NCBI RefSeq assembly: GCF_000518485.1
Contig: NZ_JADR01000011.1
Span: forward strand, 40,329 to 104,328
DNA: 64,000 nt
Direction: 5' to 3'
DNA from: Olleya marilimosa CAM030
GTDB lineage: Bacteria > Bacteroidota > Bacteroidia > Flavobacteriales > Flavobacteriaceae
Each line of letters starts with the position of its first letter. Position 1 is the first letter of the stretch. This document shows positions 17,785 through 25,769 of the stretch, in pieces. Under the pieces are notes generated by a model. That model ran no database searches. It worked only from the letters and a program-made list of their open reading frames with translations, and was not told the origin of the DNA. The translations under genes were made by a program, and so were the position numbers.

Positions 17785-18141
17785 ATGTGCACTAATATAG
17801 AAGCTATTTCAAAAACCTCACAAGGCGAATTAAACTACTGTAAAGGATGCAAGCAGTTTCATTTTGAGTTTAATAATATTTATTTTGAGTTTACGCCAGA
17901 ACAATTTGAGCAATTTAAAGCCTACATTTTATTTGTTGAAGCAGACTATTGGGAACATAAATATGCTTGTGCAAATGTTAAGCGTAAAATACCAATCCCA
18001 ACCTTACAAGACAATTTAGTGTTAATGTTTGATAGGCAAGAAATTAAAGAGCTTAAAGTGCTGGTTAGCGATAAAAATAAGGCTGTTTTTGATACTTTAC
18101 TTAATGTAGACGATATAGATTACACTTATATTGTTAACTAG
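17785..18141 (+). CDS. DUF6686-like small cytoplasmic protein
   Basis: This is a 118-residue soluble protein with cysteines at about residues 2, 19, 22 and 62, including a CKGC pair. I recall the family as DUF6686, of unknown function. The Cys pair could bind zinc or iron, or act in redox. It starts 18 bp after the PepSY reductase gene and closes the five-gene run, which suggests a cytoplasmic partner of the iron or redox system. Confidence 0.7.
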   Translation: MCTNIEAISKTSQGELNYCKGCKQFHFEFNNIYFEFTPEQFEQFKAYILFVEADYWEHKYACANVKRKIPIPTLQDNLVLMFDRQEIKELKVLVSDKNKAVFDTLLNVDDIDYTYIVN

Positions 18142-18166
18142 AATAGCTTAAAATTTATTATTATCT

Positions 18167-18174
18167 TAAATTTG
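18167..18174 (+). promoter_or_regulatory. TAnnTTTG promoter box
   Basis: TAAATTTG lies 32 bp upstream of the ATG at 18207 and marks a new transcription unit after the iron locus. Confidence 0.5.
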
Positions 18175-18206
18175 CAGCTTAATACTATTTTAGAGTCAAT
18201 TAAGTC

Positions 18207-18602
18207 ATGAAAAAGGATATCCAAATACCAGTTGTTGAAAACGTATATGTTGCTATTGTTAATGAGTATAATGACATATATAAAACACAAGACTGGAACG
18301 CTTATATTATAAATGATAAAGCGGTTGATTTAGACACGGTATTGATTGTAACTAGTGGTTTCTCGGAGGATAAAGTGACTTCTATTTTTAGAAAAAAACT
18401 AGACAAGCTACCTAAAAAAAGCTACGCTAAAATCGAGTTAATGCAAGAAGATTTATTTGCTTTAAATAACCAATTTAAGGTTACCTTTTTTGAAGGTAAT
18501 ACTATGTTTGACAAAACGTATACTTTTAGAAAAAACACAATTAATTTAAAGGCTTTACAACCTATACCTTTAATGGAAGCACGTGGTGTTTTGGTTAAGT
18601 AA
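18207..18602 (+). CDS. Hypothetical protein (131 aa)
   Basis: This small cytoplasmic protein has no signal peptide, no membrane segment and no Cys. I recognise it only as a type seen in related flavobacteria. The fold looks mixed alpha/beta, with a central Lys-rich stretch (RKKLDKLPKKSYAKIEL). It is alone in its transcription unit, with its own promoter box and a dispersed repeat downstream. Confidence 0.65.
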   Translation: MKKDIQIPVVENVYVAIVNEYNDIYKTQDWNAYIINDKAVDLDTVLIVTSGFSEDKVTSIFRKKLDKLPKKSYAKIELMQEDLFALNNQFKVTFFEGNTMFDKTYTFRKNTINLKALQPIPLMEARGVLVK

Positions 18603-18666
18603 AATTATAAAGATTACATAATACGGTTTAAAACAAATTGTGATTAGTCTTTACCTTGGCTAATAC

Positions 18667-18757
18667 TTGCGTTAGCGATTGTAGCGGAAATCCTTTTTAT
18701 GAGGTACGATTAAAAAGATTGTAACGTAAAGCGCGACCCTTGGGTAACGCCCAAAAT
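18667..18757 (-). repeat. Dispersed REP-like element, copy B
   Basis: Positions 18730-18757 are the exact 28-bp reverse complement of 1141-1168, and 18667-18679 (TTGCGTTAGCGAT) is the reverse complement of 1228-1240. The interior has a different AT-rich core (TCCTTTTTATGAGG and neighbours). Total length is 91 bp against 100 bp in copy A, and orientation is opposite. The element fills the gap between a hypothetical gene and the gpsA terminator. Confidence 0.7.
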
Positions 18758-18774
18758 AAAAATGATTGAAATTA

Positions 18775-18808
18775 AAAAGTCCCTTTGTTTAGCACAAAGG
18801 GACTTTTT
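18775..18808. terminator. Terminator of gpsA
   Basis: The stem AAAGTCCCTTTGT / ACAAAGGGACTTT has a TTAGC-type loop and A/T runs on both sides. It directly follows the gpsA stop codon on the minus strand and can also stop rightward transcription. Confidence 0.8.
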
Positions 18809-19810
18809 TTAATCTAATTTATCGGTTAGTTTTTGAAACACTTTTTTAGCGTCCTTACCTTCGTATAATACAGCGTATACTGCATCTACAATGGGTAAGC
18901 GTGTTTTCTTTTTATTTTTCTCGTTAAGTAAATGGGCACTTTTTGTAGCATAGTAACCTTCTGCTACCATACTCATTTCCATTTGTGCAGATTTTACCGT
19001 GTAGCCTTTACCAATCATGTTTCCAAACATGCGGTTTCTAGAAAATGTGGAGTAGCCTGTAACTAATAAATCGCCTAAGTAAGCCGAGTTGTTTATGTTA
19101 CGTTTCATTTTGTGCATTTTTTTGATAAAGCGTTTCATTTCGCGTATGGCGTTGCTCATTAATACACTTTGGAAGTTGTCTCCATAACCTAAACCGTGTG
19201 CTATACCTGCTGCAATTGCGTATATGTTTTTTAGCATTACTGCGTATTCTGTACCAATAACATCGTCACTTGTTTTAGTTTTAATATAGTCACTGGATAA
19301 AACGTCTGCTATGGCTTGCGCTTTTTTCTGGTCTGCACAGGATATGGTTAGGTAAGATAAACGCTCTAAAGCGACTTCTTCTGCGTGACAAGGTCCTGCA
19401 ATGACACCTATGTTTTCAAAGGGTATGTTATAGTTATCATGAAAATGCTCGCCTAATAGTTTTCCGGTTTCTGGAATAATACCTTTTACTGCAGAGACTA
19501 CGGTTTTGTTGGTAATATCTACGGTAAGTTTTTGTAACTCAGAATGTATAAAAGCGGATGGTACTACAAATATTAGTACATCTGCATATTCAGCCATTTC
19601 GTTAATGTCGTTACTTAATTTAAGTTGTTCTAAATGGAACTCGACAGAACTTAAGTAGCTAGGATTATGTTGTTCTTTTAATAAGTGTTCTTTAGTATAA
19701 ACGCTACGCATGTACCATCCTACTTCTTCCAGGTTTTCGCACAGCATTTTTACAATTGCAGTAGCCCAACTTCCGGATCCAAAAACAGCGTATTTTAATT
19801 GTTGACTCAT
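18809..19810 (-). CDS. gpsA: Glycerol-3-phosphate dehydrogenase [NAD(P)+]
   Basis: This enzyme reduces dihydroxyacetone phosphate to sn-glycerol 3-phosphate, the backbone for phospholipids. The 333-residue protein begins with the Rossmann loop VFGSGSWATA. The segments VVSAVKGIIPE and GPCHAEEVA follow, and the catalytic lysine region is GTEYAVMLKNIYAIAAGIAHGLGYGDN split over residues about 190-215. Length and motifs are normal for the family. It forms a single-gene unit with its own terminator. Confidence 0.95.
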   Translation of the reverse strand: MSQQLKYAVFGSGSWATAIVKMLCENLEEVGWYMRSVYTKEHLLKEQHNPSYLSSVEFHLEQLKLSNDINEMAEYADVLIFVVPSAFIHSELQKLTVDITNKTVVSAVKGIIPETGKLLGEHFHDNYNIPFENIGVIAGPCHAEEVALERLSYLTISCADQKKAQAIADVLSSDYIKTKTSDDVIGTEYAVMLKNIYAIAAGIAHGLGYGDNFQSVLMSNAIREMKRFIKKMHKMKRNINNSAYLGDLLVTGYSTFSRNRMFGNMIGKGYTVKSAQMEMSMVAEGYYATKSAHLLNEKNKKKTRLPIVDAVYAVLYEGKDAKKVFQKLTDKLD

Positions 19811-19941
19811 ATAAGGGATTAAATTCTATATCAAAAATACATAAAATTTTACTTCTTTAATTTTATCTAATTAACAAACCATTATCATTTTTGGCACGCC
19901 TTTTGAAATTAGTCTATTATCAATCCTTAAAACGACACATT

Positions 19942-20892
19942 ATGAAGACAATAAAACTACTTTCAGGTTTTGCTTTAATAGCAATATTATTTACCTCTTG
20001 TTATAGCGAGGTTATTGTAGACGACTATAATGGTTATAATGAGCCAGTACCAGTTAGTATTAACCAAGTGCTAAATTCGCACGAGTTATGGTACGTTGCA
20101 GTGGATGAAACTATAGGTTATGGCGAGTCTCCTTTTTTACAGATAGCATTTACTATATCTTTTAGAAACGGTACGCTGTACGCTAATAATAATTTAGTTG
20201 GTATTGGTAGTCAAGGTAACGGTTTTGGTATCCCAATTGGAAATTATAATGCTTACAACATGATATTAGACGTAGACCATGATATTGATGGTTACGATAG
20301 CTTTGATGTGTATCTAATAGATAATAATACTATTGAGTTGTACAATCCGTTTACAGACACCTCGTACTTTTTACATGGTTACCAACGTAGCACTTTTGAT
20401 TTTGATTATGTGTTTTACGACAACTTACAATACTTTTTACAAGAATATGAAGCTTGGGAAAAAACATACACAAGTAACTATGGTGCTTTAAATGAGTTTG
20501 ATAACGAAAATTATTTGCAATTTTTATCAGGCGGAAACGATAACACGTTTAGAAGTAGTCAGGATCCAAACGGAATTAATCCAAACAATTTATATTGGGA
20601 TTACTCAGGATTTTATAACGTAGGAAACTTTAGCGGAAACATGTACTTAAAGTCATTAGTATTAGATTATGATTATTTTGATAATGAGCAGTTTGAGTTA
20701 AGTATTATCAATGATCAACGTATAGAGTTATTCCATCCAAGTTCTGGAACCGTTTACGAGTTTACTGGTAGAGGATATATCCAATATTTAAAGGTTGGTA
20801 CAGAACTTAATAAAGCTAAAGCTTCTGGTCTTAAAAAACGTGTGCAACACACTAAAAAACAAGATAATCCTAGAGAAAACTCTAGAGCATAA
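19942..20892 (+). CDS. Hypothetical lipoprotein
   Basis: I chose ATG 19942 over a TTG-led upstream opening because it gives a clean lipoprotein signal (AILFTSC, Cys near residue 20). The 316-residue product is acidic and rich in Tyr, Asn and Asp, with beta-rich repeats such as GTLYANNNLVGIG and FDVYLIDNNTIELY. Relatives in databases are, as I recall, sometimes labelled nicotinic acid mononucleotide adenylyltransferase; nothing in this sequence supports that label. The C-terminal 30 residues are basic. Function is unknown; an outer-membrane-anchored protein is likely. Confidence 0.75.
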   Translation: MKTIKLLSGFALIAILFTSCYSEVIVDDYNGYNEPVPVSINQVLNSHELWYVAVDETIGYGESPFLQIAFTISFRNGTLYANNNLVGIGSQGNGFGIPIGNYNAYNMILDVDHDIDGYDSFDVYLIDNNTIELYNPFTDTSYFLHGYQRSTFDFDYVFYDNLQYFLQEYEAWEKTYTSNYGALNEFDNENYLQFLSGGNDNTFRSSQDPNGINPNNLYWDYSGFYNVGNFSGNMYLKSLVLDYDYFDNEQFELSIINDQRIELFHPSSGTVYEFTGRGYIQYLKVGTELNKAKASGLKKRVQHTKKQDNPRENSRA

Positions 20893-20920
20893 TATATTGA
20901 ATTAGTCATTTAGTTAGTTT

Positions 20921-20957
20921 AAAAACCACTTAAAGTAAAATTTAAGTGGTTTTTTTA
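20921..20957 (+). terminator. Rho-independent terminator
   Basis: AAACCACTTAAA / TTTAAGTGGTTT form a 12-bp stem followed by T residues, 29 bp after the lipoprotein gene. Confidence 0.8.
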
Positions 20958-21077
20958 TTATGCTGATTTTATACTTTAACAAAGACTTGGCATAAGAGTT
21001 GTTAACATAAGTTGCAGTTAGACAACTAATTTTTTAACTTTATAAATATTAAATAACATTAAACAACAATCATAATT

Positions 21078-21572
21078 ATGGGATTATTTTCATTTATTAA
21101 AAACGCAGGAGCTAAAGTTTTTGGAATAGGAAAAACTGATAAAGAAGAAGCTGCAGCAGCCGAAGCAGCAGAGGTTAAAATGGAAACATTAGCTGCTAGA
21201 AAATTAGAAGAAACAGCAAGCGATTTAGACTTACAAGTAGAGGGTTTAAGTATCTTTATAGATGATGATGCAGCAACCATTACTGGAGTAGCAGCAGATC
21301 AGGCAACTAAAGAAAAAGTAGTATTATTAGTTGGTAATAGTGATGGTATTGCAACTGTAGACGACCAGATGACAGTAGCTGTAGCAGAAGTTGAGGTGCC
21401 AGAAGCACAGTTTCATGCTGTAGTAAGTGGTGACACTTTAGGTAAAATAGCGAAGCATTACTATGGTGACGCTATGAAATATCCAGAAATTTTTGAAGCC
21501 AATAAACCAATGCTTACAGATCCAGATAAAATTTATGTTGGACAAGTATTACGTATACCTGCTTTGGACTAA
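21078..21572 (+). CDS. BON-LysM protein (YgaU/Kbp-like)
   Basis: The 164-residue product has a short N-terminal GLFSFIKNAGAKVFG segment and an Ala/Glu-rich linker. It then has a BON domain (about residues 45-105, with VEGLSIFIDDDAATITGVA) and a C-terminal LysM domain (about 113-162, HAVVSGDTLGKIAKHYYGD). This is the architecture of YgaU/Kbp, a cytoplasmic potassium-binding protein in E. coli; LysM normally binds peptidoglycan. No signal peptide is evident. It is a single-gene unit with a strong terminator. Confidence 0.9.
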   Translation: MGLFSFIKNAGAKVFGIGKTDKEEAAAAEAAEVKMETLAARKLEETASDLDLQVEGLSIFIDDDAATITGVAADQATKEKVVLLVGNSDGIATVDDQMTVAVAEVEVPEAQFHAVVSGDTLGKIAKHYYGDAMKYPEIFEANKPMLTDPDKIYVGQVLRIPALD

Positions 21573-21593
21573 AGCATTGATAAATAACAATTT

Positions 21594-21630
21594 AAAAAAG
21601 GTAATTAATAGCTATTAATTATCTTTTTTT
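21594..21630 (+). terminator. Rho-independent terminator
   Basis: A long AT-rich stem (AAAAAAGGTAATTAATA with TATTAATTATCTTTTTT, one G-T pair) is followed by T residues, about 20 bp after the LysM gene. Confidence 0.7.
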
Positions 21631-21741
21631 GTAGTATTTTTCTTTGAAACAATAAAATTTTATGTATTTCATCGAATAAAAATGTGTTTATGTCGATATA
21701 AAATTACATTTGTCATTATAAACCTACTTAATTTATTTATT

Positions 21742-22344
21742 ATGAAAAATGTATCCCTTTTTATTATGGCATTATTTGCTATATTTTTAGTCACTAGTTG
21801 TGAAAAAGATGAAACTAATATTAATCATTCTCAGAGTGCACTAAGCAACAACCCAAATTTTAGGGTGTCCTCCGGATATTTTACTACCTCTAATCAACGT
21901 GCTAATTATGATGAGCCATGTCTAACTACAAACCTAATAGCAGGACAAAATCATATAGCAGGAACAGTATCTGTAAATTTTGATGGAGAAGATTTAATTA
22001 TTACATACACCACCAATGCAGATTGGTCTATTGAGGGTACACACTTAAGTATAGGTAATTGTGCTGACAGAAGTATTCCAACAACAGGTTCTGGAAATCC
22101 TAAAATAGGACACTTTGAACATGCGACTTCACATAGTACAGATGTAACTACTGTTACTTATTACATAGATGCTTCAGTATTAACAGATAACTACTGCTTT
22201 GCAGCACATGCAGAAGTAAATGGACCTACAGGAGGAGAAACAGCTTGGGCTGAAGGTGTTGATTTTGATGGTAATAATTGGGCTATGTATGTCGATGCTT
22301 TATTAAGCGATTGCCAAATTGATGATGATGGCAGTGATAGATAA
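21742..22344 (+). CDS. Hypothetical lipoprotein (200 aa)
   Basis: ATG 21742 gives a lipoprotein signal ending LVTSC followed by EKDE, an acidic surface-export-type sequence. An in-frame ATG at 21682 would add 20 residues ahead of the signal and is unlikely. The mature part has beta-sandwich character, four Cys that may pair (CLTTN, NCADRS, NYCFAA, DCQIDD), and a WSIEGTHLSIGNC segment. I do not recognise the family. An outer-surface location is inferred from the signal. Confidence 0.7.
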   Translation: MKNVSLFIMALFAIFLVTSCEKDETNINHSQSALSNNPNFRVSSGYFTTSNQRANYDEPCLTTNLIAGQNHIAGTVSVNFDGEDLIITYTTNADWSIEGTHLSIGNCADRSIPTTGSGNPKIGHFEHATSHSTDVTTVTYYIDASVLTDNYCFAAHAEVNGPTGGETAWAEGVDFDGNNWAMYVDALLSDCQIDDDGSDR

Positions 22345-22365
22345 AAGATTTTAATTTTGATAAAT

Positions 22366-22399
22366 AAAAAACGCCAACTATTAAGTTGGCGTTTTTTTT
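22366..22399. terminator. Bidirectional terminator
   Basis: AAAAAACGCCAACT and AGTTGGCGTTTTTT form a 14-bp stem with a four-base loop. It serves the rightward lipoprotein gene and the leftward small genes that converge here. Confidence 0.85.
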
Positions 22400-22404
22400 G
22401 TTTT

Positions 22405-22578
22405 TTACTCAACGTCATTTATAATATTAATAACATGTTTAGTAAAATAAGCTAGCATAATTAGTAATCCAACTATATTTAACCAAACAACTTTTTTGTT
22501 TGATTTTAAGTTTTGTTTGATGTTAACTGAGATAGTGTAAATCACGTAAATTAAGCCTATTGTAAAAATGTATTTCAT
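22405..22578 (-). CDS. Small membrane protein (57 aa)
   Basis: An ATG-initiated frame of 57 codons encodes MKYIFTIGLIYVIYTISVNI, a basic loop (KQNLKSNKKV), a second hydrophobic helix WLNIVGLLIMLAYF, and a short acidic tail. Two membrane helices with a positively charged turn make it a plausible real protein. It ends 5 bp before the shared terminator, as the neighbouring gene ends would. No family recognised; it could be missed by length cut-offs. Confidence 0.55.
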   Translation of the reverse strand: MKYIFTIGLIYVIYTISVNIKQNLKSNKKVVWLNIVGLLIMLAYFTKHVINIINDVE

Positions 22579-22664
22579 GATGGTTTTGAGATAAACTTTT
22601 TAAGTCTTTTTTTAATATTTATACACTTGTAGTATTAAAATTATGCATATCCATATAATTTCAA

Positions 22665-23252
22665 CTATAATTTATTGATGCTTTTATAGATAAAATTCAA
22701 GTTTTTAATCAATGTATAAGCGTAACCTCCATGGTTTCTTGGCGACAAGAATTTAGATTTTTTATAAAAAATCACTTTGTTTAAAGTTAAATCAATAATA
22801 ATTATTTCCAACTGTTGTTTACTAATTGGAGTTGTTCCGGTTGATGTACTACTTTTGGTTGTAATTAGTGAAAAAATACCGTAATTGTTTTTTATAGCGT
22901 CTCCAATAGTTTTTAAATTAGGAATAATAGCATCTTCTGTTTCTTTCTTTTTAAATTCATCAAAAATACGCACTAATTCAGTTTCGTTTTCAGTGGTTAA
23001 GTCTAATGGATATTTTTCTATTATTTTATATTTAGGTTTTTCGTTTTCAAAAACAGAGTCTAACGCTATGATTGAAATTTCTTCAAATCTATCATATAGA
23101 ATAGTTGGTTTAGTTGGATTTTGATGACTAAATAATGGTTTAAAATAAGTAAGATTTTCAACTGTTTTTTGCTCTACTGATATCTCAGATTGCGAATTTG
23201 CTGTAAATGAAAATAGGATAACAAATAGAAAAGCTAAAAGATGAATTTTCAT
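22665..23252 (-). CDS. Hypothetical exported protein (195 aa)
   Basis: The product has a signal peptide (AFLFVILFSFTANSQ) and a soluble body of about 175 residues without Cys. Late segments ISKQQLEIIIIDLTLNKVIFYKKSKF suggest a beta-rich core. I do not recognise the family. It is the fifth gene of the leftward run that starts with yicC and lies 19 bp from the small membrane protein gene upstream. Confidence 0.65.
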   Translation of the reverse strand: MKIHLLAFLFVILFSFTANSQSEISVEQKTVENLTYFKPLFSHQNPTKPTILYDRFEEISIIALDSVFENEKPKYKIIEKYPLDLTTENETELVRIFDEFKKKETEDAIIPNLKTIGDAIKNNYGIFSLITTKSSTSTGTTPISKQQLEIIIIDLTLNKVIFYKKSKFLSPRNHGGYAYTLIKNLNFIYKSINKL

Positions 23253-23271
23253 GGTTGTGTCAAGCTTTATC

Positions 23272-23463
23272 TTATTTTTTTTCTGTTTTAAAATATATAA
23301 AAAATGGCATTATTATAAATAACACAACTAGAATAGGGATATAATTAAATTTGTAGTCACCTCTTAACATATGATTATTAACTAACCAAAAAAATCCATA
23401 ACCAAAAAGAGTAGCAATAAATGATATGATATAATAAAGTGTAAACTTTTTTAATGTTTTCAT
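23272..23463 (-). CDS. Small membrane protein (63 aa)
   Basis: Two hydrophobic helices (LYYIISFIATLFGYGFFWLV and YIPILVVLFIIMPFFIYF) are joined by a short polar loop. The ends are basic, as in small inner-membrane proteins. No family recognised. It lies between nadD and the exported protein gene with short gaps on both sides, so it is probably cotranscribed with them. Confidence 0.6.
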   Translation of the reverse strand: MKTLKKFTLYYIISFIATLFGYGFFWLVNNHMLRGDYKFNYIPILVVLFIIMPFFIYFKTEKK

Positions 23464-23513
23464 GTTTTTTGAGTTTAGTCTTAAATATAGGAAATTAATC
23501 TGAAGGTTTAATC

Positions 23514-24092
23514 TTATCTATAAAAATTCATTTCATCCAAATAAGACCAAACGTGATTTGGTAGTAACGGTTTTATGTTTTTACCAGCTTTGATACTGTT
23601 TCGTATTAAAGTAGACGATATCTCCATTATTGGAGCCTCAACATGGTGTATTTTTGGGTGGTTATCAAATTGGGTTTCTACTTTACCTTCACTTATTCTA
23701 GGATAGACATAAATGTTGTGGTGGTCTAAAATAACCTGATAGTTTTTCCATTTATGGAAGCTTTTTAAATTGTCTTCTCCCATAATTAACGAGAATTCTT
23801 TTTCAGGATACTTCTCTGTTAAATAGGCTAATGTATTGACTGTATAATTGGGTTGTGGTAAGTTAAACTCGATATCACTTTCCTTAAGCGTATCGTAGTC
23901 TTTAGTCGCTAGATACACCATTTCTAAACGATGATGGTTATCTAACAGCGTGCTTTTTTTCTTAAATGGATTATGTGGTGTTACCACAAACCAGATTTGG
24001 TCTAAGTCGCTATTTTCCACTAATTGGTTAGCAATTATTAAATGTCCAATATGTATTGGATTAAAAGATCCAAAGTATAAGCCTATTTTCAT
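23514..24092 (-). CDS. nadD: Nicotinate-nucleotide adenylyltransferase
   Basis: NadD adenylylates nicotinic acid mononucleotide to deamido-NAD in NAD synthesis. The 192-residue protein has the nucleotidyltransferase signature GSFNPIHIGH near the N-terminus and the C-terminal ISSTLIRNSI motif. Length is typical. It follows gmk and yicC, the usual order in this phylum. Confidence 0.95.
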   Translation of the reverse strand: MKIGLYFGSFNPIHIGHLIIANQLVENSDLDQIWFVVTPHNPFKKKSTLLDNHHRLEMVYLATKDYDTLKESDIEFNLPQPNYTVNTLAYLTEKYPEKEFSLIMGEDNLKSFHKWKNYQVILDHHNIYVYPRISEGKVETQFDNHPKIHHVEAPIMEISSTLIRNSIKAGKNIKPLLPNHVWSYLDEMNFYR

Positions 24093-24125
24093 TGCGTTGT
24101 CAACACTAGTATAAACGTGTTGTAA

Positions 24126-24713
24126 TTATTTATTTATAAAATCACTAACTAAATGCTCTGCTTCGGTTAGTGCTTTTTCAAGATTATCATTTTCTATAAT
24201 AACATCAAATAAAGGTGCTGTAGCTAGTTCTGCACTGGCTTTACTAATGCGCATATTAATTTTGTCGTCACTTTCTGTCTTACGCTTTTTTAAACGTATT
24301 TTAAGCTCGTCAATACTTGGTGGCTTTACAAAAATAGCAATGGTTTGTTCCGGAAATTTACGTTTTATACGTAAGCCACCAGAGACATCAATATCAAAAA
24401 TTACATTTTTGCCTAATGCCCAAATACGCTCGACTTCGGTTTTTAAAGTCCCATAAAAGTTATCTCTGTAAACCTCTTCCCACTCTAAAAAATCGTCATC
24501 TTTTATGTGTTGTTTAAAATCTTTAGCAGATAAAAAATAGTAATCCTTGGCATGCTCTTCCGTACCACGTTTTTCTCTAGAGGTTGCAGATATTGAAAAG
24601 GCTAAATTTAAATGGTCTTGCTTTAGTAAATGTCTAACAATGGTTGTTTTTCCGGAACCCGAAGGTGCTGAAAATACGATTAGTTTACCTTGTTTTTTTG
24701 TTTGTTTAGTCAA
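24126..24713 (-). CDS. gmk: Guanylate kinase
   Basis: Gmk phosphorylates GMP to GDP. The P-loop FSAPSGSGKTT sits near the N-terminus, followed by the GMP-binding segment SATSREKRGTEEHAKDYYFL. No ATG is available at the 5' end. I prefer TTG 24713 (195 residues, beginning MTKQTKKQGKL), which matches the usual short N-terminus. Another TTG at 24752 would add 13 unconserved residues. The gene sits between yicC and nadD in a leftward operon. Confidence 0.93.
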   Translation of the reverse strand: MTKQTKKQGKLIVFSAPSGSGKTTIVRHLLKQDHLNLAFSISATSREKRGTEEHAKDYYFLSAKDFKQHIKDDDFLEWEEVYRDNFYGTLKTEVERIWALGKNVIFDIDVSGGLRIKRKFPEQTIAIFVKPPSIDELKIRLKKRKTESDDKINMRISKASAELATAPLFDVIIENDNLEKALTEAEHLVSDFINK

Positions 24714-24791
24714 TGTGCTAATAGTTTTTATTGTTTGACACTTCGATTGCAAGTCCTGCAGTCGTGGTTAGTGCGACAATGCCTTTATTAA

Positions 24792-25652
24792 TTAAAGGAC
24801 ATTAAGTAATTGTTCTTTAATTTTTTCTAACTCGTCCTTCATTTGTACGACCAGTTGTTGCATTGGTGCGTAGTTACTTTTTGATCCAATGGTATTAATT
24901 TCTCTACCAATTTCTTGAGCGATAAAACCTAGTTTTTTTCCGTTAGAGTCTACACTGTTTATACTTTCTATAAAGTAATTTAAGTGGTTGTCTAGACGTA
25001 CTTTTTCTTCAGTAATATCAAATTTTTCAATGTAGTACACCAGTTCTTGTTCAAAACGGTTTTCGTCATATTTTTCTTTAAGCTCTTCAACCCCTTTACG
25101 TAGACGTTCTTTAACACCTTCTACACGATCAGGATCCATTGCAATAACTTGTTGTAATAAATCTGCAATGTTTTTAATACGGTCGTTAAAGTCTTGTTCT
25201 AAAACTTTTCCTTCATTAAGTCTGTAGTCTTTTAAACTATCTAAAGCGACATTAATTTCGGCTTCAATTTGTTTCCACTCAGTGTTATCAATTTCTTCTC
25301 TAACAGTATTTAAAGCATCAGGAAAACGTACAGCCATTTTAAGTAGTTCCATCTCATTACCATCATTATACACTGCTTTTAATTGCTCCATATATTGCTT
25401 TACAACAGGAGCATTAATTTGTGTTGAGGTATCATCTGCAGTGGTTTCTACGTAGATAGAAAAATCTACCTTACCACGTTCTAATTGCTTAGCTATTAGT
25501 TTACGTAAGTCTAGCTCTTTCTCTCTGTAAATTGAAGGCATTCTAGCGTTTAAATCTAGGTTTTTGCTATTAAGCGATTTTAACTCGATAGTTATTTTTT
25601 TTGTTGGTAATTGTAATACAGATTTACCATAACCTGTCATTGAATATATCAT
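24792..25652 (-). CDS. YicC/YloC family endoribonuclease
   Basis: The 286-residue protein starts with MIYSMTGYGKSV and ends in the family's conserved block (LGFIAQEIGREINTIGSKS, then VQMKDELEKIKEQLLNV). YicC proteins are endoribonucleases that act on RNA and, in E. coli, on the small RNA RyhB. It is the first gene of the yicC-gmk-nadD run, with a TACCTTTG promoter box 22 bp upstream. Confidence 0.93.
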   Translation of the reverse strand: MIYSMTGYGKSVLQLPTKKITIELKSLNSKNLDLNARMPSIYREKELDLRKLIAKQLERGKVDFSIYVETTADDTSTQINAPVVKQYMEQLKAVYNDGNEMELLKMAVRFPDALNTVREEIDNTEWKQIEAEINVALDSLKDYRLNEGKVLEQDFNDRIKNIADLLQQVIAMDPDRVEGVKERLRKGVEELKEKYDENRFEQELVYYIEKFDITEEKVRLDNHLNYFIESINSVDSNGKKLGFIAQEIGREINTIGSKSNYAPMQQLVVQMKDELEKIKEQLLNVL

Positions 25653-25673
25653 ATAAACACTAATTAATTGCTA

Positions 25674-25681
25674 CAAAGGTA
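25674..25681 (-). promoter_or_regulatory. TAnnTTTG promoter of the yicC operon
   Basis: TACCTTTG on the minus strand lies 22 bp before the yicC start codon. Confidence 0.55.
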
Positions 25682-25740
25682 AGTAAAATGTTAACGCCTA
25701 AGAAATCCAAATTTTATTATGCATGCAGAATATAATATTG

Positions 25741-25748
25741 TAATTTTG
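25741..25748 (+). promoter_or_regulatory. TAnnTTTG promoter of thioesterase gene
   Basis: TAATTTTG lies 22 bp before the ATG at 25770, divergent from the yicC promoter. Confidence 0.55.
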
Positions 25749-25769
25749 AAATAACAAAAGTTAACGATT

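Noticed and set aside
24714..24752. Longer gmk N-terminus from TTG 24752
   Set aside because: It adds 13 residues not typical of guanylate kinases; TTG 24713 gives the usual short N-terminus.
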